Assembly (NCBI GenBank): GCA_938084135.1
Contig: CALKDS010000058.1
Coordinates: 1-55,871 of the forward strand
Reading direction: 5' to 3'
Length of the DNA stretch: 55,871 bases
Origin: an uncultured Flavobacteriales bacterium
Lineage (GTDB): Bacteria; Bacteroidota; Bacteroidia; Flavobacteriales; Schleiferiaceae
In this document: positions 36,237 to 46,205 of the stretch, piece after piece
Layout: each line of letters opens with the position of its first letter
Numbering within the stretch: position 1 is the stretch's first letter
The notes under the pieces: model-generated
Seen by the model: only the letters and a program-made list of their open reading frames with translations
What the model was told of the DNA's origin: nothing
Databases searched by the model: none
Translations under genes and position numbers: made by a program

Positions 36237-37070
36237 TTATTTGTTATGCATCCACACATCCATTTGAGGAAAGGCGATGGTGATATTATTCTCCCTGAAG
36301 GCTTCATCAATTGAGTATCTCAATTCTGATTTTGTAAATTCTATTCTAAACAAGTTTGAACTGTGAAAATTAGCATTGAATTCTAAAGAGCTGCTTCCGA
36401 AGTTAGTGAATTGAATTGACGGTGCCGGTTTTGCATGAACATCATGATGCTCTTTGAGACATTTTATTAAAACTTCTTCGACAAGTCGAGTATCCGAACC
36501 ATATGCAACTCCAACAGCAATATGAAAACGTGTCGATTTGTTTTGGTGACTCCAATTGATAACTCCTTGATTCGTTAATTTACTATTTGGTAGAATTACT
36601 GAAATATCATCTCGAGTGGAGATTTTGGTTGTTCGAAGTCCCAACTCCTTAACTATCCCTATCATTCCATCAATTTCGATAATATCTCCTGCAGAGATAC
36701 TTCTTTCAGTAAGCAATATGATTCCCGAGATAAAGTCTCTAAATGTATCTTGTAACCCTAGACCTAATCCAACAAAAAGAGCAGTTGAATATGCCAAGAT
36801 CACTGTAATCTCTATCCCCGAAAAGTCAAGAGTGAATAGTATCGTTATGATCCAAATGAAATAATTTAATAATTGCCTTAATGAATACGCGGTTCCATGA
36901 TCGACCCTTTTTCGAGATACTGCTCGAGTAAATATTCGCTTGATAGAATATGTTATTAATCTTGCAAATGAGAGAATAACAAAGACTTGAATAATGTCGA
37001 ATAGCGTTACACTGATGCTATCATATTTGAAAAGCACTAGTTCAAGAAAGTTAGAAAAGGTCATATTCAT
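36237..37070 (-). CDS. Small-conductance mechanosensitive channel, MscS family
   Basis: 277 residues. Membrane helices at about 20-38, 62-82 and 88-110 (the last being the pore helix with VGLGLGLQDTFRDFISGI), then the beta domain with ITERSISAGDIIEIDGMIG and TRDDISVILPNSKL, ending with the family tail FPQMDV. It relieves osmotic pressure. Its usual length is 270-300. It lies nine bases upstream of the response regulator and seven downstream of the ABC permease. Confidence 0.93.
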   Translation of the reverse strand: MNMTFSNFLELVLFKYDSISVTLFDIIQVFVILSFARLITYSIKRIFTRAVSRKRVDHGTAYSLRQLLNYFIWIITILFTLDFSGIEITVILAYSTALFVGLGLGLQDTFRDFISGIILLTERSISAGDIIEIDGMIGIVKELGLRTTKISTRDDISVILPNSKLTNQGVINWSHQNKSTRFHIAVGVAYGSDTRLVEEVLIKCLKEHHDVHAKPAPSIQFTNFGSSSLEFNANFHSSNLFRIEFTKSELRYSIDEAFRENNITIAFPQMDVWMHNK

Positions 37071-37077
37071 TTGTTTA

Positions 37078-38403
37078 TTATTTTCTGCGTAACCATTTGT
37101 AAAGGTCTTTATAGCTTGCTTTCTTTCCGTAAGTTAAGATTCCAACACGATATATTTTTGCTGAAATCCATGTTGTTCCAAGAAATCCGATAATTAATAG
37201 GAGCATACTCAAAACAATTTCCCAAGTTTGAACACCTCCAAATGGAAGTCTTACCATCATTGCCAAAGGTGAGGAAAATGGTATTAATGACAACCATATT
37301 GCTAGATTTCCATTGGGTTCTTGCATCATCGGTGTAGACAGCATTAACGTTATTAATAATGGGATTGTTAGTGGAATCATGAATTGCTGTGTGTCAGCTT
37401 CTGCATCAACAGCTGATCCTACGGCAGCAAATAATGCTCCATAAAGGAGATACCCCCCGAGAAAATAAAAAATAAAAAATCCTATGAGACTCGGAATATC
37501 CAAGCTATTCATACCCTCAATAATTTGGTTTATCACTCCTTGATTTTCTCCATTCTTCAAGCCTCCTGCACTACTTATTTGAGCTGGTGTGATTTGGGTA
37601 ATATCTGATTCCAGTAAAAGACTTCCAGCAATGTAATATATCACTGTGCTGAAAGTAATTAAAATTAAAAATTGTAGAAGTCCCACACCTGCAATGCCTA
37701 TTATTTTCCCCAAAAGAAGTTGTGTGGGTTTTACCGATGTTATAATTACTTCAATTATTCTCGAAGTTTTTTCTTCTATTACACCTCTCATTATTTGCGC
37801 GGCATATAGAAAAACAAACATATAAATGAAAAAAGAAGCTCCGAATCCGATAGCCATTTTTAGCACAAGAGAACTGGCTTCAGAACCATTTTCTGTTAAG
37901 TTTAAGTTTTTAATATTTACAACTGTAGTAGAGTTTTTTACAATGGAGGGATCAACCCCATTGATTTTTAACTTTTCCTCAGTAGCTAATTTCCCTAGCC
38001 GCCTTTCTATGTCGCGGGTTAGATCTATTCCAATATCACCTTTTGAGTATAATCTTGTGTTGCGAAGTATAAAATCTGGATCTCCATTTACAGAAGGAGG
38101 AAGAAATAATAGACCATCATAAATTTCTTTTTCCCGAACTGCGGAGATTGCGGATTTTTCATCAAATTCCTCCGGATTCAGATATTGAAAACTATGCTCT
38201 GATATTGTTTCAGTACCCACCAGGAGATAAGAATTATCTACAACAAGCAATTTTTTTGGATCTTCATCTCCACTAGACAAAAGAGCAGGAATAACTATGA
38301 GTGCACCTATTCCAATAGGCCCTAAAATTGACATTATTAGAAAAGTTTTATTTTTAACCCTTGTCGTAAATTCTCGCAATGCGATAATAATAAATGGACT
38401 CAT
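37078..38403 (-). CDS. ABC-2 type transporter permease (NatB-like)
   Basis: 441 residues. A membrane helix (about 21-41) is followed by a large extracytoplasmic domain (about 42-180) and five or six helices to the C-terminus, with the ABC-2 stretch RGVIEEKTSRIIEVIITSVKP. It is the membrane partner of the ATPase gene, with which it overlaps by four bases. NatB-like permeases export sodium or other small solutes; the substrate here is not known. Confidence 0.9.
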   Translation of the reverse strand: MSPFIIIALREFTTRVKNKTFLIMSILGPIGIGALIVIPALLSSGDEDPKKLLVVDNSYLLVGTETISEHSFQYLNPEEFDEKSAISAVREKEIYDGLLFLPPSVNGDPDFILRNTRLYSKGDIGIDLTRDIERRLGKLATEEKLKINGVDPSIVKNSTTVVNIKNLNLTENGSEASSLVLKMAIGFGASFFIYMFVFLYAAQIMRGVIEEKTSRIIEVIITSVKPTQLLLGKIIGIAGVGLLQFLILITFSTVIYYIAGSLLLESDITQITPAQISSAGGLKNGENQGVINQIIEGMNSLDIPSLIGFFIFYFLGGYLLYGALFAAVGSAVDAEADTQQFMIPLTIPLLITLMLSTPMMQEPNGNLAIWLSLIPFSSPLAMMVRLPFGGVQTWEIVLSMLLLIIGFLGTTWISAKIYRVGILTYGKKASYKDLYKWLRRK

Positions 38404-39311
38404 TTCTTTACTGATTTAATAAAAATATCGTTCATACTCGGTATGATTTCTTCAAATCGGATTGTATCTACTTGATGTGCTAACGCACTTATAATTTCAG
38501 AGCTATTTAATTTTATGCTTTGAATTTCAGCGATACAGATTCCTTTATTAAAATCTCTTAAGTTTTGAGACATCTCTACTTGGTCCGGAAGTGAGAGGGT
38601 AATAGGTTCATTTGATCGGTATAATAATCTAAAGTTTCCATTGCGATGTGATTCCCGTATTTCATTTACCGTTCCATCCAAGATTTTCTCTCCATGGTTC
38701 AGTAATGCAATATGACTGCAAAGTTCTTCAACACTCTCCATCCTATGGGTAGAGAGAACTATTGTTGCGCCTTCTTTTCTGATTCTGAGCATTTCATCTC
38801 TAATTAGAGCTGCGTTTACAGGATCTAAGCCACTAAACGGTTCATCAAATATTAGTAGTTTAGGCTCATGAAGGACCGTGGTAATAAACTGAACTTTTTG
38901 AGCCATTCCTTTTGATAATTCCTCAACTTTTTTATCCCACCAAGTTTCGAGTTCCCATTTTTTGAACCACCAATGAAGTCTTTTCCTTGCTTCATTTCGA
39001 CTCAAGCCTTTTAATTGAGCAAGATACATGGACTGTTCTCCGACTTTCATTTTTTTATAAAGTCCGCGTTCCTCCGGAAGGTAACCAATATGGCGGCTAT
39101 CGGAAGAACGAATATTTTGGCCATAAAAGCTAACCGATCCATTATCGGGAGATATAATTTGATTTATGATTCTAAGCAGTGTGGTTTTTCCAGCTCCGTT
39201 TGGTCCGAGAAGTCCAAAAACACTTCCCTCGGGAATAGTCAGATCCAATGGATGAAGAGCAACATGATTTTCGTATTGTTTATCTATGCCAAATGATTGG
39301 ATTGCATTCAT
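38400..39311 (-). CDS. ABC transporter ATP-binding protein (NatA-like)
   Basis: 303 residues. Walker A GPNGAGKTT, signature ELSKGMAQKVQF (variant of LSGGQ), Walker B LLIFDEPFSGLDP, H-loop STHRM, then a C-terminal extension of about 90 residues (DUF4162-like) typical of this class. It energises the permease encoded directly downstream. Its start overlaps the end of mfd by four bases, so translation of the run mfd-ATPase-permease is coupled. Confidence 0.93.
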   Translation of the reverse strand: MNAIQSFGIDKQYENHVALHPLDLTIPEGSVFGLLGPNGAGKTTLLRIINQIISPDNGSVSFYGQNIRSSDSRHIGYLPEERGLYKKMKVGEQSMYLAQLKGLSRNEARKRLHWWFKKWELETWWDKKVEELSKGMAQKVQFITTVLHEPKLLIFDEPFSGLDPVNAALIRDEMLRIRKEGATIVLSTHRMESVEELCSHIALLNHGEKILDGTVNEIRESHRNGNFRLLYRSNEPITLSLPDQVEMSQNLRDFNKGICIAEIQSIKLNSSEIISALAHQVDTIRFEEIIPSMNDIFIKSVKK

Positions 39312-42300
39312 GTTGTTTTGCTTAGTATTGGTTGATGATTTTTGATGCTCTCTAAAGTTATAAAAGCTTCATTTACAGAATTGATATTGTCCACAATTAT
39401 TGATAATCGACTTGTTTGTTTCATCCTAAACCTTTTTGGATTCTCAGTTATTTTTGATAAAAAAGCTGAAATGATTTTTTCCGAAGGTTTTTTTGATTCG
39501 CTATTTGGGAAATGCGCAATTAATTTACCTCCTTTTAAAATTATTTTTTCCAGATCCAAAGAGTTTCCTAACCATTTTAGTTTCATTGATTTTAGTAGAT
39601 CATTTGCTTGCTTTGGCATTGACCCGAATCTATCTTCGAGCCCTTTGGCGAAGTTATCTAATTCAGATTCATTATTGAGACTGTTCAAGTCACGATAAAT
39701 TCTTAGTCGCTCTTCGACAAAATTGATATACTTATCTGGAAATAATAGCTCTAGATCAGTATCGATTTGACATTCAATATTATTCTCTTTTAAGCCATCT
39801 TTTTGATTCTCATAAATTTCTTTAAAATCTTCATTCTTTAATTCATGAACTGCTTCTGAAAGAAGCCTTTGATATGTTTCAAACCCTAGGTCATTTATAA
39901 ATCCACTTTGCTCACCTCCCAATAGGTCGCCAGCCCCTCTGATTTCAAGATCTCTTAAAGCAATTTTAAATCCAGATCCTAAATCAGAAAATTGTTCAAG
40001 GGCTTGTAGCCTTTTTCTTGATTCATCAGGTAGGCCAATTACTGGAGGTGATATTAAATAGCAAAATGCTTTTTTGTTTGATCTTCCCACCCTTCCTCTC
40101 ATCTGGTGTAAATCGCTGAGGCCAAATCTATGCGCTTGATTAATGATCATAGTATTTGCTGTCGGAACATCAAGTCCACTCTCTACAATAGTGGTGCTAA
40201 CAAGAATATCATACTTTCCTTCCATAAAATCCACTAAAACATCTTCCAGATCTTTCCCCTTCATTTTACCATGACCAATTGCTATTTTAACATCCGGTAA
40301 TAGCCTTTGTAAAGCCCCAGCAATTTCTTTTATGTTTTCAACTCGATTATGAATAAAGAAAGCTTGTCCCCCGCGACTAACTTCGTAATTAAGGATATCC
40401 CGTATTTTCTCTTCCTTAAATCCAATAATTTGAGTATCTATCGGCTGTCTATTTTCAGGAGGGGTATTCATTACACTCAAATCTCTAGCAGCCATCAATG
40501 AGAATTGCATGGTTCTTGGGATCGGAGTAGCAGTAAGAGTTAAGGTATCTACATTGACTTTTAACGTTTTCAGTTTATCTTTTACATTAACTCCGAATTT
40601 TTGCTCTTCATCAATTATGAGTAGGCCCAAATCTTTAAAATAGACATCTTTACTTACGAGCTTGTGGGTTCCGATAAGTATATCAACTCTACCTTCGCTT
40701 AAATCGTTAAGTATAAGTTTTAAATCTTTGGTGCTCCTAGATCTGTTAATATACTCAACTCTCACAGGGAAACCATTGAGGCGATTACTGAATGTTTTGA
40801 AGTGTTGAAAAGCTAAAATTGTTGTAGGTACGAGAATTGCAACTTGTTTATTGTCATTAACAGCCTTAAACGCTGCCCTAATAGCGATTTCAGTTTTGCC
40901 AAATCCTACATCTCCGCATATCAGTCGGTCCATTGGAATACTAGATTCCATATCAGATTTTACATCTCCTGATGCTTTTTCTTGATCTGGAGTATCATCA
41001 TATTGGAAATACGCTTCTAGTTCATTTTGTAAATAATTATCAGGTGAAAATGAAAATCCTTTTGCTTCTTTTCTTTTTGCGTAAAGTTTGATTAAGCTGT
41101 AGGCGAGTTGCTTGACCTTAGATTTTGTTTTTTTCTTTAAGTTTTGCCAGGCGGGGGAGCCCAGTTTATTTAATGATGGAGCACTTCCTTGTTTAGAATT
41201 AAATTTAGATATTTTGTGGAGGCTATGTATACTCACATACAATAAGTCAGAATCCTTGTAGATTACTTTGATTGCTTCTTGCTCTTTTCCTTGGACATCA
41301 ATTTTTTGGAGGCCTCCAAACTTTCCTATTCCATGATCAATATGGGTTACATAATCACCAATTTGAAGTGAGTTTAATTCTTTTAGAGTTATAGCTTGTG
41401 CTTTTCCAAGCCCGTCCCTGAGCCTAAATCTTTGATGTTTCTCAAATATTTCATGATCTGTAAAGGCGATTTTCCCCCCTAACGGATCTTCGAATCCGCT
41501 GTGCAACGCATCATCTAACCAATTAATTTTTAATGGCTTTTCACTAAGGTCAGATATAATGGATTCAAGACGTTTTTTTTGTTGGGTTTGTCCGCACATT
41601 AACCATATTTCTGAACCTTTATGCTCTTGTACCTGCAGAGTTTTAAATAATAAATTAAAATTCTTCCCAAAAGAAGTTCTTGCTAATGTTCCCCAGGATT
41701 TTTCTTTTGAATTAAAGCTGCCGTATTCGGTTATTAATATGTTTTTTTCAAATTCAGTTTTTATTTCTTTTCTCGATAAATACAAACTAGAGGGTTCAAT
41801 TCTTTCAATATTTGAATTTAAATTCTGATAAATTTTTTTTGAGTGCTTAAAACACGCTTCAATTTTTTCTTCAGTAATCGATGGGTCTTGAACCCACAAT
41901 GAAGCTATGTTTTTTGAATAAGAGATTAGTGACTGTCTTATTCCTTTTTTATACTTGTCTTCAATATTTGATACTAAAGTAATGCTGACAAGATTATTTA
42001 AACTTAACTGATCATCAACAGAAAAGGAACGTAGACTTTCAACTTCATTACCAATAAATTCAATTCGGGAGGGATTTTGTTGAGAAAATGAAAAAACATC
42101 AACTATTCCTCCTCTGACAGAGAATTGTCCTGGTAATTCCACAAAGTCAACTCTTTCAAATCCTAATTCAAATAAACTTTCATTTAAAAAATCTAGATCG
42201 ATATGATCTTTTACGCGGATGTTTAAAGTTTTAGATTTTAATGATTGTCTTGTAATAACTTTTTCTGCAAGAGCTTCAGGATATGTAATTACCAAACATG

Positions 42301-42661
42301 GTTTTTCACAAATTAATAGCCTTTCTAATGCCTCCGTTCGAAGGCCAATATTTATATTATTGACCTGCTCTTGATCCGAATATGGTCTCTTATATGAGTC
42401 CGGAAAGAAATAAACATCTTCTGTGGTTAATAATTTCTGCAGGTCATTATAAAAGTATGCAGCTTCTTCCTTATCCGAACGAACAATAATTATGGACTTT
42501 TTAGATTTCTGGTAAGTGCAAGCTGCGATTACAGAAGTCAATGATCCTTTTAATCCGATTAGATGTATAGATGCACCTGGCTCACTTTCAGTCCATTTAG
42601 TATAGAATTCCCTAAATCGGGAATCTTTTAAATAGGATGGAATTAGATCTTTTACTAGCAT
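39308..42661 (-). CDS. mfd: Transcription-repair coupling factor
   Basis: 1117 residues from the ATG at 42661. Removes RNA polymerase stalled at DNA damage and recruits UvrA. Order: UvrB-like N-terminal domains (to about 380), RNA-polymerase-interacting CarD-like domain (IGDYVTHIDHGIGKFGG), helicase motor with GDVGFGKTEIAIRA, LLIIDEEQKFG and TLTATPIPRT, RecG-homology TRG motif (RGRVGRSNKKAFCYL), and a C-terminal D7 domain. The frame extends 20 codons further upstream, into the end of fbp; those residues do not look like Mfd, and the chosen start leaves a four-base gap. Confidence 0.95.
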   Translation of the reverse strand: MLVKDLIPSYLKDSRFREFYTKWTESEPGASIHLIGLKGSLTSVIAACTYQKSKKSIIIVRSDKEEAAYFYNDLQKLLTTEDVYFFPDSYKRPYSDQEQVNNINIGLRTEALERLLICEKPCLVITYPEALAEKVITRQSLKSKTLNIRVKDHIDLDFLNESLFELGFERVDFVELPGQFSVRGGIVDVFSFSQQNPSRIEFIGNEVESLRSFSVDDQLSLNNLVSITLVSNIEDKYKKGIRQSLISYSKNIASLWVQDPSITEEKIEACFKHSKKIYQNLNSNIERIEPSSLYLSRKEIKTEFEKNILITEYGSFNSKEKSWGTLARTSFGKNFNLLFKTLQVQEHKGSEIWLMCGQTQQKKRLESIISDLSEKPLKINWLDDALHSGFEDPLGGKIAFTDHEIFEKHQRFRLRDGLGKAQAITLKELNSLQIGDYVTHIDHGIGKFGGLQKIDVQGKEQEAIKVIYKDSDLLYVSIHSLHKISKFNSKQGSAPSLNKLGSPAWQNLKKKTKSKVKQLAYSLIKLYAKRKEAKGFSFSPDNYLQNELEAYFQYDDTPDQEKASGDVKSDMESSIPMDRLICGDVGFGKTEIAIRAAFKAVNDNKQVAILVPTTILAFQHFKTFSNRLNGFPVRVEYINRSRSTKDLKLILNDLSEGRVDILIGTHKLVSKDVYFKDLGLLIIDEEQKFGVNVKDKLKTLKVNVDTLTLTATPIPRTMQFSLMAARDLSVMNTPPENRQPIDTQIIGFKEEKIRDILNYEVSRGGQAFFIHNRVENIKEIAGALQRLLPDVKIAIGHGKMKGKDLEDVLVDFMEGKYDILVSTTIVESGLDVPTANTMIINQAHRFGLSDLHQMRGRVGRSNKKAFCYLISPPVIGLPDESRKRLQALEQFSDLGSGFKIALRDLEIRGAGDLLGGEQSGFINDLGFETYQRLLSEAVHELKNEDFKEIYENQKDGLKENNIECQIDTDLELLFPDKYINFVEERLRIYRDLNSLNNESELDNFAKGLEDRFGSMPKQANDLLKSMKLKWLGNSLDLEKIILKGGKLIAHFPNSESKKPSEKIISAFLSKITENPKRFRMKQTSRLSIIVDNINSVNEAFITLESIKNHQPILSKTT

Positions 42662-42665
42662 CAAA

Positions 42666-43676
42666 TCATCTTTCCACCAGGAATGATTCGGCCTCAAGGA
42701 CCATTTCGGTGGAGCCTGCAAAGTAAGGTACTCGTTGGTGAAGTTTAGAAGGTTTTATGTCTAAAATTCGAATTTCTCCATTTGTAGCTCTTCCTCCTGC
42801 TTGTTCTATTATTAAAGCTAAAGGATTACACTCGTATAGTAGCCTCAGCTTCCCATTAGGGCTCATAGTTCCTGTAGGATAAATATAGATTCCTCCTTTT
42901 AATATGTTACGATGTAAATCGCAGACTAGAGATCCTATATAACGGCTCGTATATGGTCGGTTAGATTTTAAATCCAATGTTTGGCAAAACTTTATATATT
43001 TTTTTACGCCTTCAGGGAAATGAACATAATTGCCTTCATTTATCGAATAAATATTTCCTTTTGAAGGAATTTTCATATTCGGGTGAGAGAGGCAATAGGT
43101 TCCTATGCTCGGGTCTAAAGTAAAGCCATTCACACCGTGTCCAGTAGTAAAAACAATCATTGTACTTGACCCATAAACCACATATCCAGCAGCTACTTGA
43201 GCATTTCCAGGTTGGAGGAAGTCTTCTAATTTTACTGGGCTTCCTGGTTCGCTAATCCTTCGGTAAATACTAAAAATAGTACCTACAGATACGTTTACAT
43301 CAATATTACTACTTCCATCTAAGGGATCAATTAAAACAACATATTTACTGGAAGAATGAATATTATCCTCAAAACTAATGAAGTCATCTAATTCTTCACT
43401 TGCTACACCACATACTTCGCCCATAGATCTTAATGTCCTTATAAATGTATCATTTGCGAAAACATCTAATTTCATTTGGTTTTCACCTTGTATGTTCTCA
43501 GATCCAGCAAGCCCAAGGATATCCGCAAGGCCTGCTTTATTTATTTCTCTATTTACAACTTTTGAGGCAAGACGTATTGATGATAAAAGCTGAGATAACT
43601 CACCGGTCGCATATGGAAATTTCTCTTGATTCTCCATTAAAAATTCTCCAAGGGTTGTGGGGCGATGATGTTTCAT
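42666..43676 (-). CDS. fbp: Fructose-1,6-bisphosphatase, class I
   Basis: 336 residues from the ATG at 43676. Hydrolyses fructose 1,6-bisphosphate in gluconeogenesis. Class I marks: metal-binding [34 protein letters not shown], and [13 protein letters not shown] with GGIYIYPTG. An open frame runs 23 codons upstream (to 43745) into the acetyltransferase region, but the usual family start is here. It heads the six-gene minus-strand run, so regulation at this promoter could reach mfd and the transporter. A TATCTTTA box (7 of 8) lies 24 bases upstream. Confidence 0.95.
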   Translation of the reverse strand: MKHHRPTTLGEFLMENQEKFPYATGELSQLLSSIRLASKVVNREINKAGLADILGLAGSENIQGENQMKLDVFANDTFIRTLRSMGEVCGVASEELDDFISFEDNIHSSSKYVVLIDPLDGSSNIDVNVSVGTIFSIYRRISEPGSPVKLEDFLQPGNAQVAAGYVVYGSSTMIVFTTGHGVNGFTLDPSIGTYCLSHPNMKIPSKGNIYSINEGNYVHFPEGVKKYIKFCQTLDLKSNRPYTSRYIGSLVCDLHRNILKGGIYIYPTGTMSPNGKLRLLYECNPLALIIEQAGGRATNGEIRILDIKPSKLHQRVPYFAGSTEMVLEAESFLVER

Positions 43677-43745
43677 AAATATTATAATCAAGGGTTGGGT
43701 TAAAGATAGAGTATGGGTTATTACTTTAGCGGAATGAAGGATCAA

Positions 43746-44246
43746 ATGGAGGATATTTCAATTCGTTGGGCAAGAAAATCAGATATTCCAGTAGTTTTTT
43801 CGCTAATACAAGAGCTAGCGGTGTTTGAGAAAGCACCGGATCAGGTAGAGATCACTATGGATCAATTATCAATGGATTGGGAGTTGAAAAAATTTGTTTG
43901 TTTTTTGGCGGTATCAAATTCTTCAGATGAAATATTTGGTATGGCACTATGCCATGAAAGATATTCTACTTGGAAAGGATTAACTGCGCATCTTGAAGAT
44001 TTAGTTGTAAGGTCACATTTTAGAGGTAAAGGAATTGGTAGGAGATTAATGGAAGCAACGATTCAATGGGCAAAATCAATTAATGCTCGTAGGCTGCATT
44101 GGGAAGTTTTAGACTGGAATACTCCTGCAATTAATTTTTATGAATCCATTGGTTCGGAAATATTAAAAGATTGGTATCCATGTAGGCTCTCAGACAAAGA
44201 ATTATCCAATTATTCATATAAATATCCGCAATTCATTTATTCATAA
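43746..44246 (+). CDS. GNAT acetyltransferase, SSAT/thialysine-like
   Basis: 166 residues from the ATG at 43746. GNAT fold with the acetyl-CoA loop [14 protein letters not shown] and the SSAT-type opening [51 protein letters not shown] is typical of the same group. Known relatives acetylate polyamines or thialysine; the substrate here is an inference. ATGs at 43713 and 43734 are alternative starts; 43746 is chosen because it fits the family N-terminus. It ends two bases before the aspartate kinase gene. Confidence 0.85.
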   Translation: MEDISIRWARKSDIPVVFSLIQELAVFEKAPDQVEITMDQLSMDWELKKFVCFLAVSNSSDEIFGMALCHERYSTWKGLTAHLEDLVVRSHFRGKGIGRRLMEATIQWAKSINARRLHWEVLDWNTPAINFYESIGSEILKDWYPCRLSDKELSNYSYKYPQFIYS

Positions 44247-44248
44247 AG

Positions 44249-45505
44249 ATGACGAACTGGTCCGTTTTTAAATTTGGTGGTAATTCTTTAAAAGATGCAG
44301 ATTCTTTAAAAAAAGCTATTGAATTAGTCTCTGATTTTGGGAAGGATCCTTTATTAATTGTTGTTTCAGCAATGGCCAAAACAACAAATTCATTAGAAGC
44401 TTATTTAGAAGCAAAAATCAACGGAGATGAAATTTTAGCGAAGAGTATACTGGATGAAGTAATAAATTTTCATTTTCAATTATCTGACTCCATGGGCTTA
44501 TTGGATCAGACCCTAAAATTAGGGTTGGAAGGTGAATGGAACCGAATTCAAGGAGTTCCTTCAGATTTCGCATACGATAAGCGTTATGATGCTATTGTTT
44601 CTGCTGGAGAAATAGTGTCTTCAATTATATTACATGCTGCAATCCAAACAAAGCATCCCCAGTCTTTTTGGCTTGATTCTCGACGAGTTGTTTCTACTAA
44701 TAATAACCATAGGAGAGCGGAGATAGATCTTCTAGCAACAGAGCAAAACATTCAGAATGATTTGAAAAATCAGCGTGGTATCTGGATCACTCAGGGTTTT
44801 ATAGGTTATTCCATGGAAACTCAAGATTATACGACCTTAGGTCGTGAAGGGTCAGATTATTCTGCAGCAATATTCGCATACACTCTGAATGCGGAGGAAT
44901 TGACCATTTGGAAGGATGTTCCCGGTCTGATGAGTGGTGATCCAAAGGTTTTTGAAAATGTTAGGCTTTTGGAAGAGGTTCCCTATGAAGAGGCAATAGA
45001 ATTGGCATTTTTCGGAGCTTCTGTGATTCATCCAAAGACCGTACAGCCTTTGAAAAGTCGTAATATAATTTTACATATCAGGTCTTTTTTGAATAATGAA
45101 TCCAAGGCCACAAAAATTGGAAATTTCAAAAAACTTAAGCCAGTTGTTCCTTGCTTAATTAAGAAATCAAATCAGGTCATGCTATCGATACGGACTAAAG
45201 ATTTGAGCTTTTTGTCAGAAGGTCAGCTGAGCGAAATCTATAATATTTTTTCTGATATTGGGCTTATTGTAAACTTGACTCAGCATGGCGCGGCAAGTGC
45301 GATTTTCAGTGTTTCAAATGATCATATTATATTGCCCCTGGTTTTATTAAAACTGAAGGAGTATAAAGTTGAAATTGAAAATAATTTGGTTCTTTACACT
45401 GTCAGATACTCAGACGAAGTATCAAGAAATTGGTTATATGAGAAAGGAAAGCCTAAAATGGAGCAAAGAAGCTCGGATATAGACCGAGTACTTTTGAGTG
45501 AATAA
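44249..45505 (+). CDS. Aspartate kinase, monofunctional
   Basis: 418 residues. Phosphorylates aspartate in the first step to lysine, threonine and methionine. Kinase opening FKFGGNS (the usual motif is KFGGTS, so Thr is replaced by Asn), substrate motifs DFAYDKRYDAIVSAGE, TTLGREGSDYSAAI and FFGASVIHPKTVQP, then a C-terminal ACT region (about 305-395) for feedback control. There is no homoserine dehydrogenase domain. It is cotranscribed with the acetyltransferase. Which amino acid inhibits it is not visible. Confidence 0.92.
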   Translation: MTNWSVFKFGGNSLKDADSLKKAIELVSDFGKDPLLIVVSAMAKTTNSLEAYLEAKINGDEILAKSILDEVINFHFQLSDSMGLLDQTLKLGLEGEWNRIQGVPSDFAYDKRYDAIVSAGEIVSSIILHAAIQTKHPQSFWLDSRRVVSTNNNHRRAEIDLLATEQNIQNDLKNQRGIWITQGFIGYSMETQDYTTLGREGSDYSAAIFAYTLNAEELTIWKDVPGLMSGDPKVFENVRLLEEVPYEEAIELAFFGASVIHPKTVQPLKSRNIILHIRSFLNNESKATKIGNFKKLKPVVPCLIKKSNQVMLSIRTKDLSFLSEGQLSEIYNIFSDIGLIVNLTQHGAASAIFSVSNDHIILPLVLLKLKEYKVEIENNLVLYTVRYSDEVSRNWLYEKGKPKMEQRSSDIDRVLLSE

Positions 45506-45529
45506 TTTTAAATTTTTAAAAATCATTAA

Positions 45530-46192
45530 CTACCAAGTGTAGATGGAATAATTAATTCCAAATCGTAGTCCAAGTAAAATATCTGGGCTTGAGTCATCGG
45601 CTATGTGAAAACCTTCAAGGCGATCCCCAGGAACTTGATAATTATAAATTTCGGCATTCGTTGTCCAATGCTCATTGTGTCGAATCTTCAGTCCAATTCC
45701 ACCACCGAATGAACCCGATATATTTGTTCCTGGGTCGAAAATACATGTTGTAGGATAAATTATATTTGTCATGTATTTACTTTGACTAAATAATACGCCT
45801 CCCATCCCAAAGATATACGGAGTTGCAGAATTTCTTTTCCAATATTTTCCAAAAGGTAAAATATTATATGTAACGCGAATTCCGGAATTGAAAAACGAAC
45901 TACGGACCAAAACTCCTGTGTAATCATCTTTATTATGGTTAGCATTATCTGCGTATAATTTACCGTAATCAAGTTCTAGTCCAATTCCCCATTTTGGACC
46001 AGTATAAAAACTAAATTCCCCACCAAAGCTATTTCTGGCCTCTTGTAATATTGCATTAGCATCACTCGAGGCCAATTCCCCTATGTGACTTGCAGAACCT
46101 AAGTGAAGATTTAAATTTATGGATTGTAATGACCGCTGTCCAAAGGAAGCAATACTAGTTATTGCAAAAAGAAAAATTAGGATATGTTGCAT
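45530..46192 (-). CDS. Outer-membrane beta-barrel protein, DUF6089-like
   Basis: 220 residues. Signal peptide (about 1-18, ending SFG-Q), then a small barrel-like pattern: repeated amphipathic strands such as FGGEFSFYTGPKWGIGLELDYG and LGLRFGINYSIY at the C-terminus. Similar proteins are found throughout Bacteroidota as DUF6089/outer-membrane beta-barrel; function unknown. It is the last gene of the minus-strand run with the 2-hydroxyacid dehydrogenase. The 24-base gap to the opposing kinase gene holds only an AT-rich palindrome. Confidence 0.78.
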   Translation of the reverse strand: MQHILIFLFAITSIASFGQRSLQSINLNLHLGSASHIGELASSDANAILQEARNSFGGEFSFYTGPKWGIGLELDYGKLYADNANHNKDDYTGVLVRSSFFNSGIRVTYNILPFGKYWKRNSATPYIFGMGGVLFSQSKYMTNIIYPTTCIFDPGTNISGSFGGGIGLKIRHNEHWTTNAEIYNYQVPGDRLEGFHIADDSSPDILLGLRFGINYSIYTW

Positions 46193-46205
46193 TTTGCTAA
46201 AGTAT

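Noticed and set aside
42662-42721. 20-codon N-terminal extension of Mfd
   Set aside because: It overlaps the last codons of fbp and does not resemble the Mfd N-terminus; the ATG at 42661 leaves a normal gap.
43677-43745. 23-codon N-terminal extension of Fbp
   Set aside because: Hydrophobic and threonine-rich, resembling a signal peptide by chance. Class I Fbp is cytoplasmic, and the usual start is the ATG at 43676.
45506-45529. AT-rich palindrome between the aspartate kinase and outer-membrane protein genes as a terminator
   Set aside because: The inverted repeat ATTTTTAAAAAT has no GC pairs and no loop, so it would not form a stable hairpin; it is expected by chance in AT-rich DNA.
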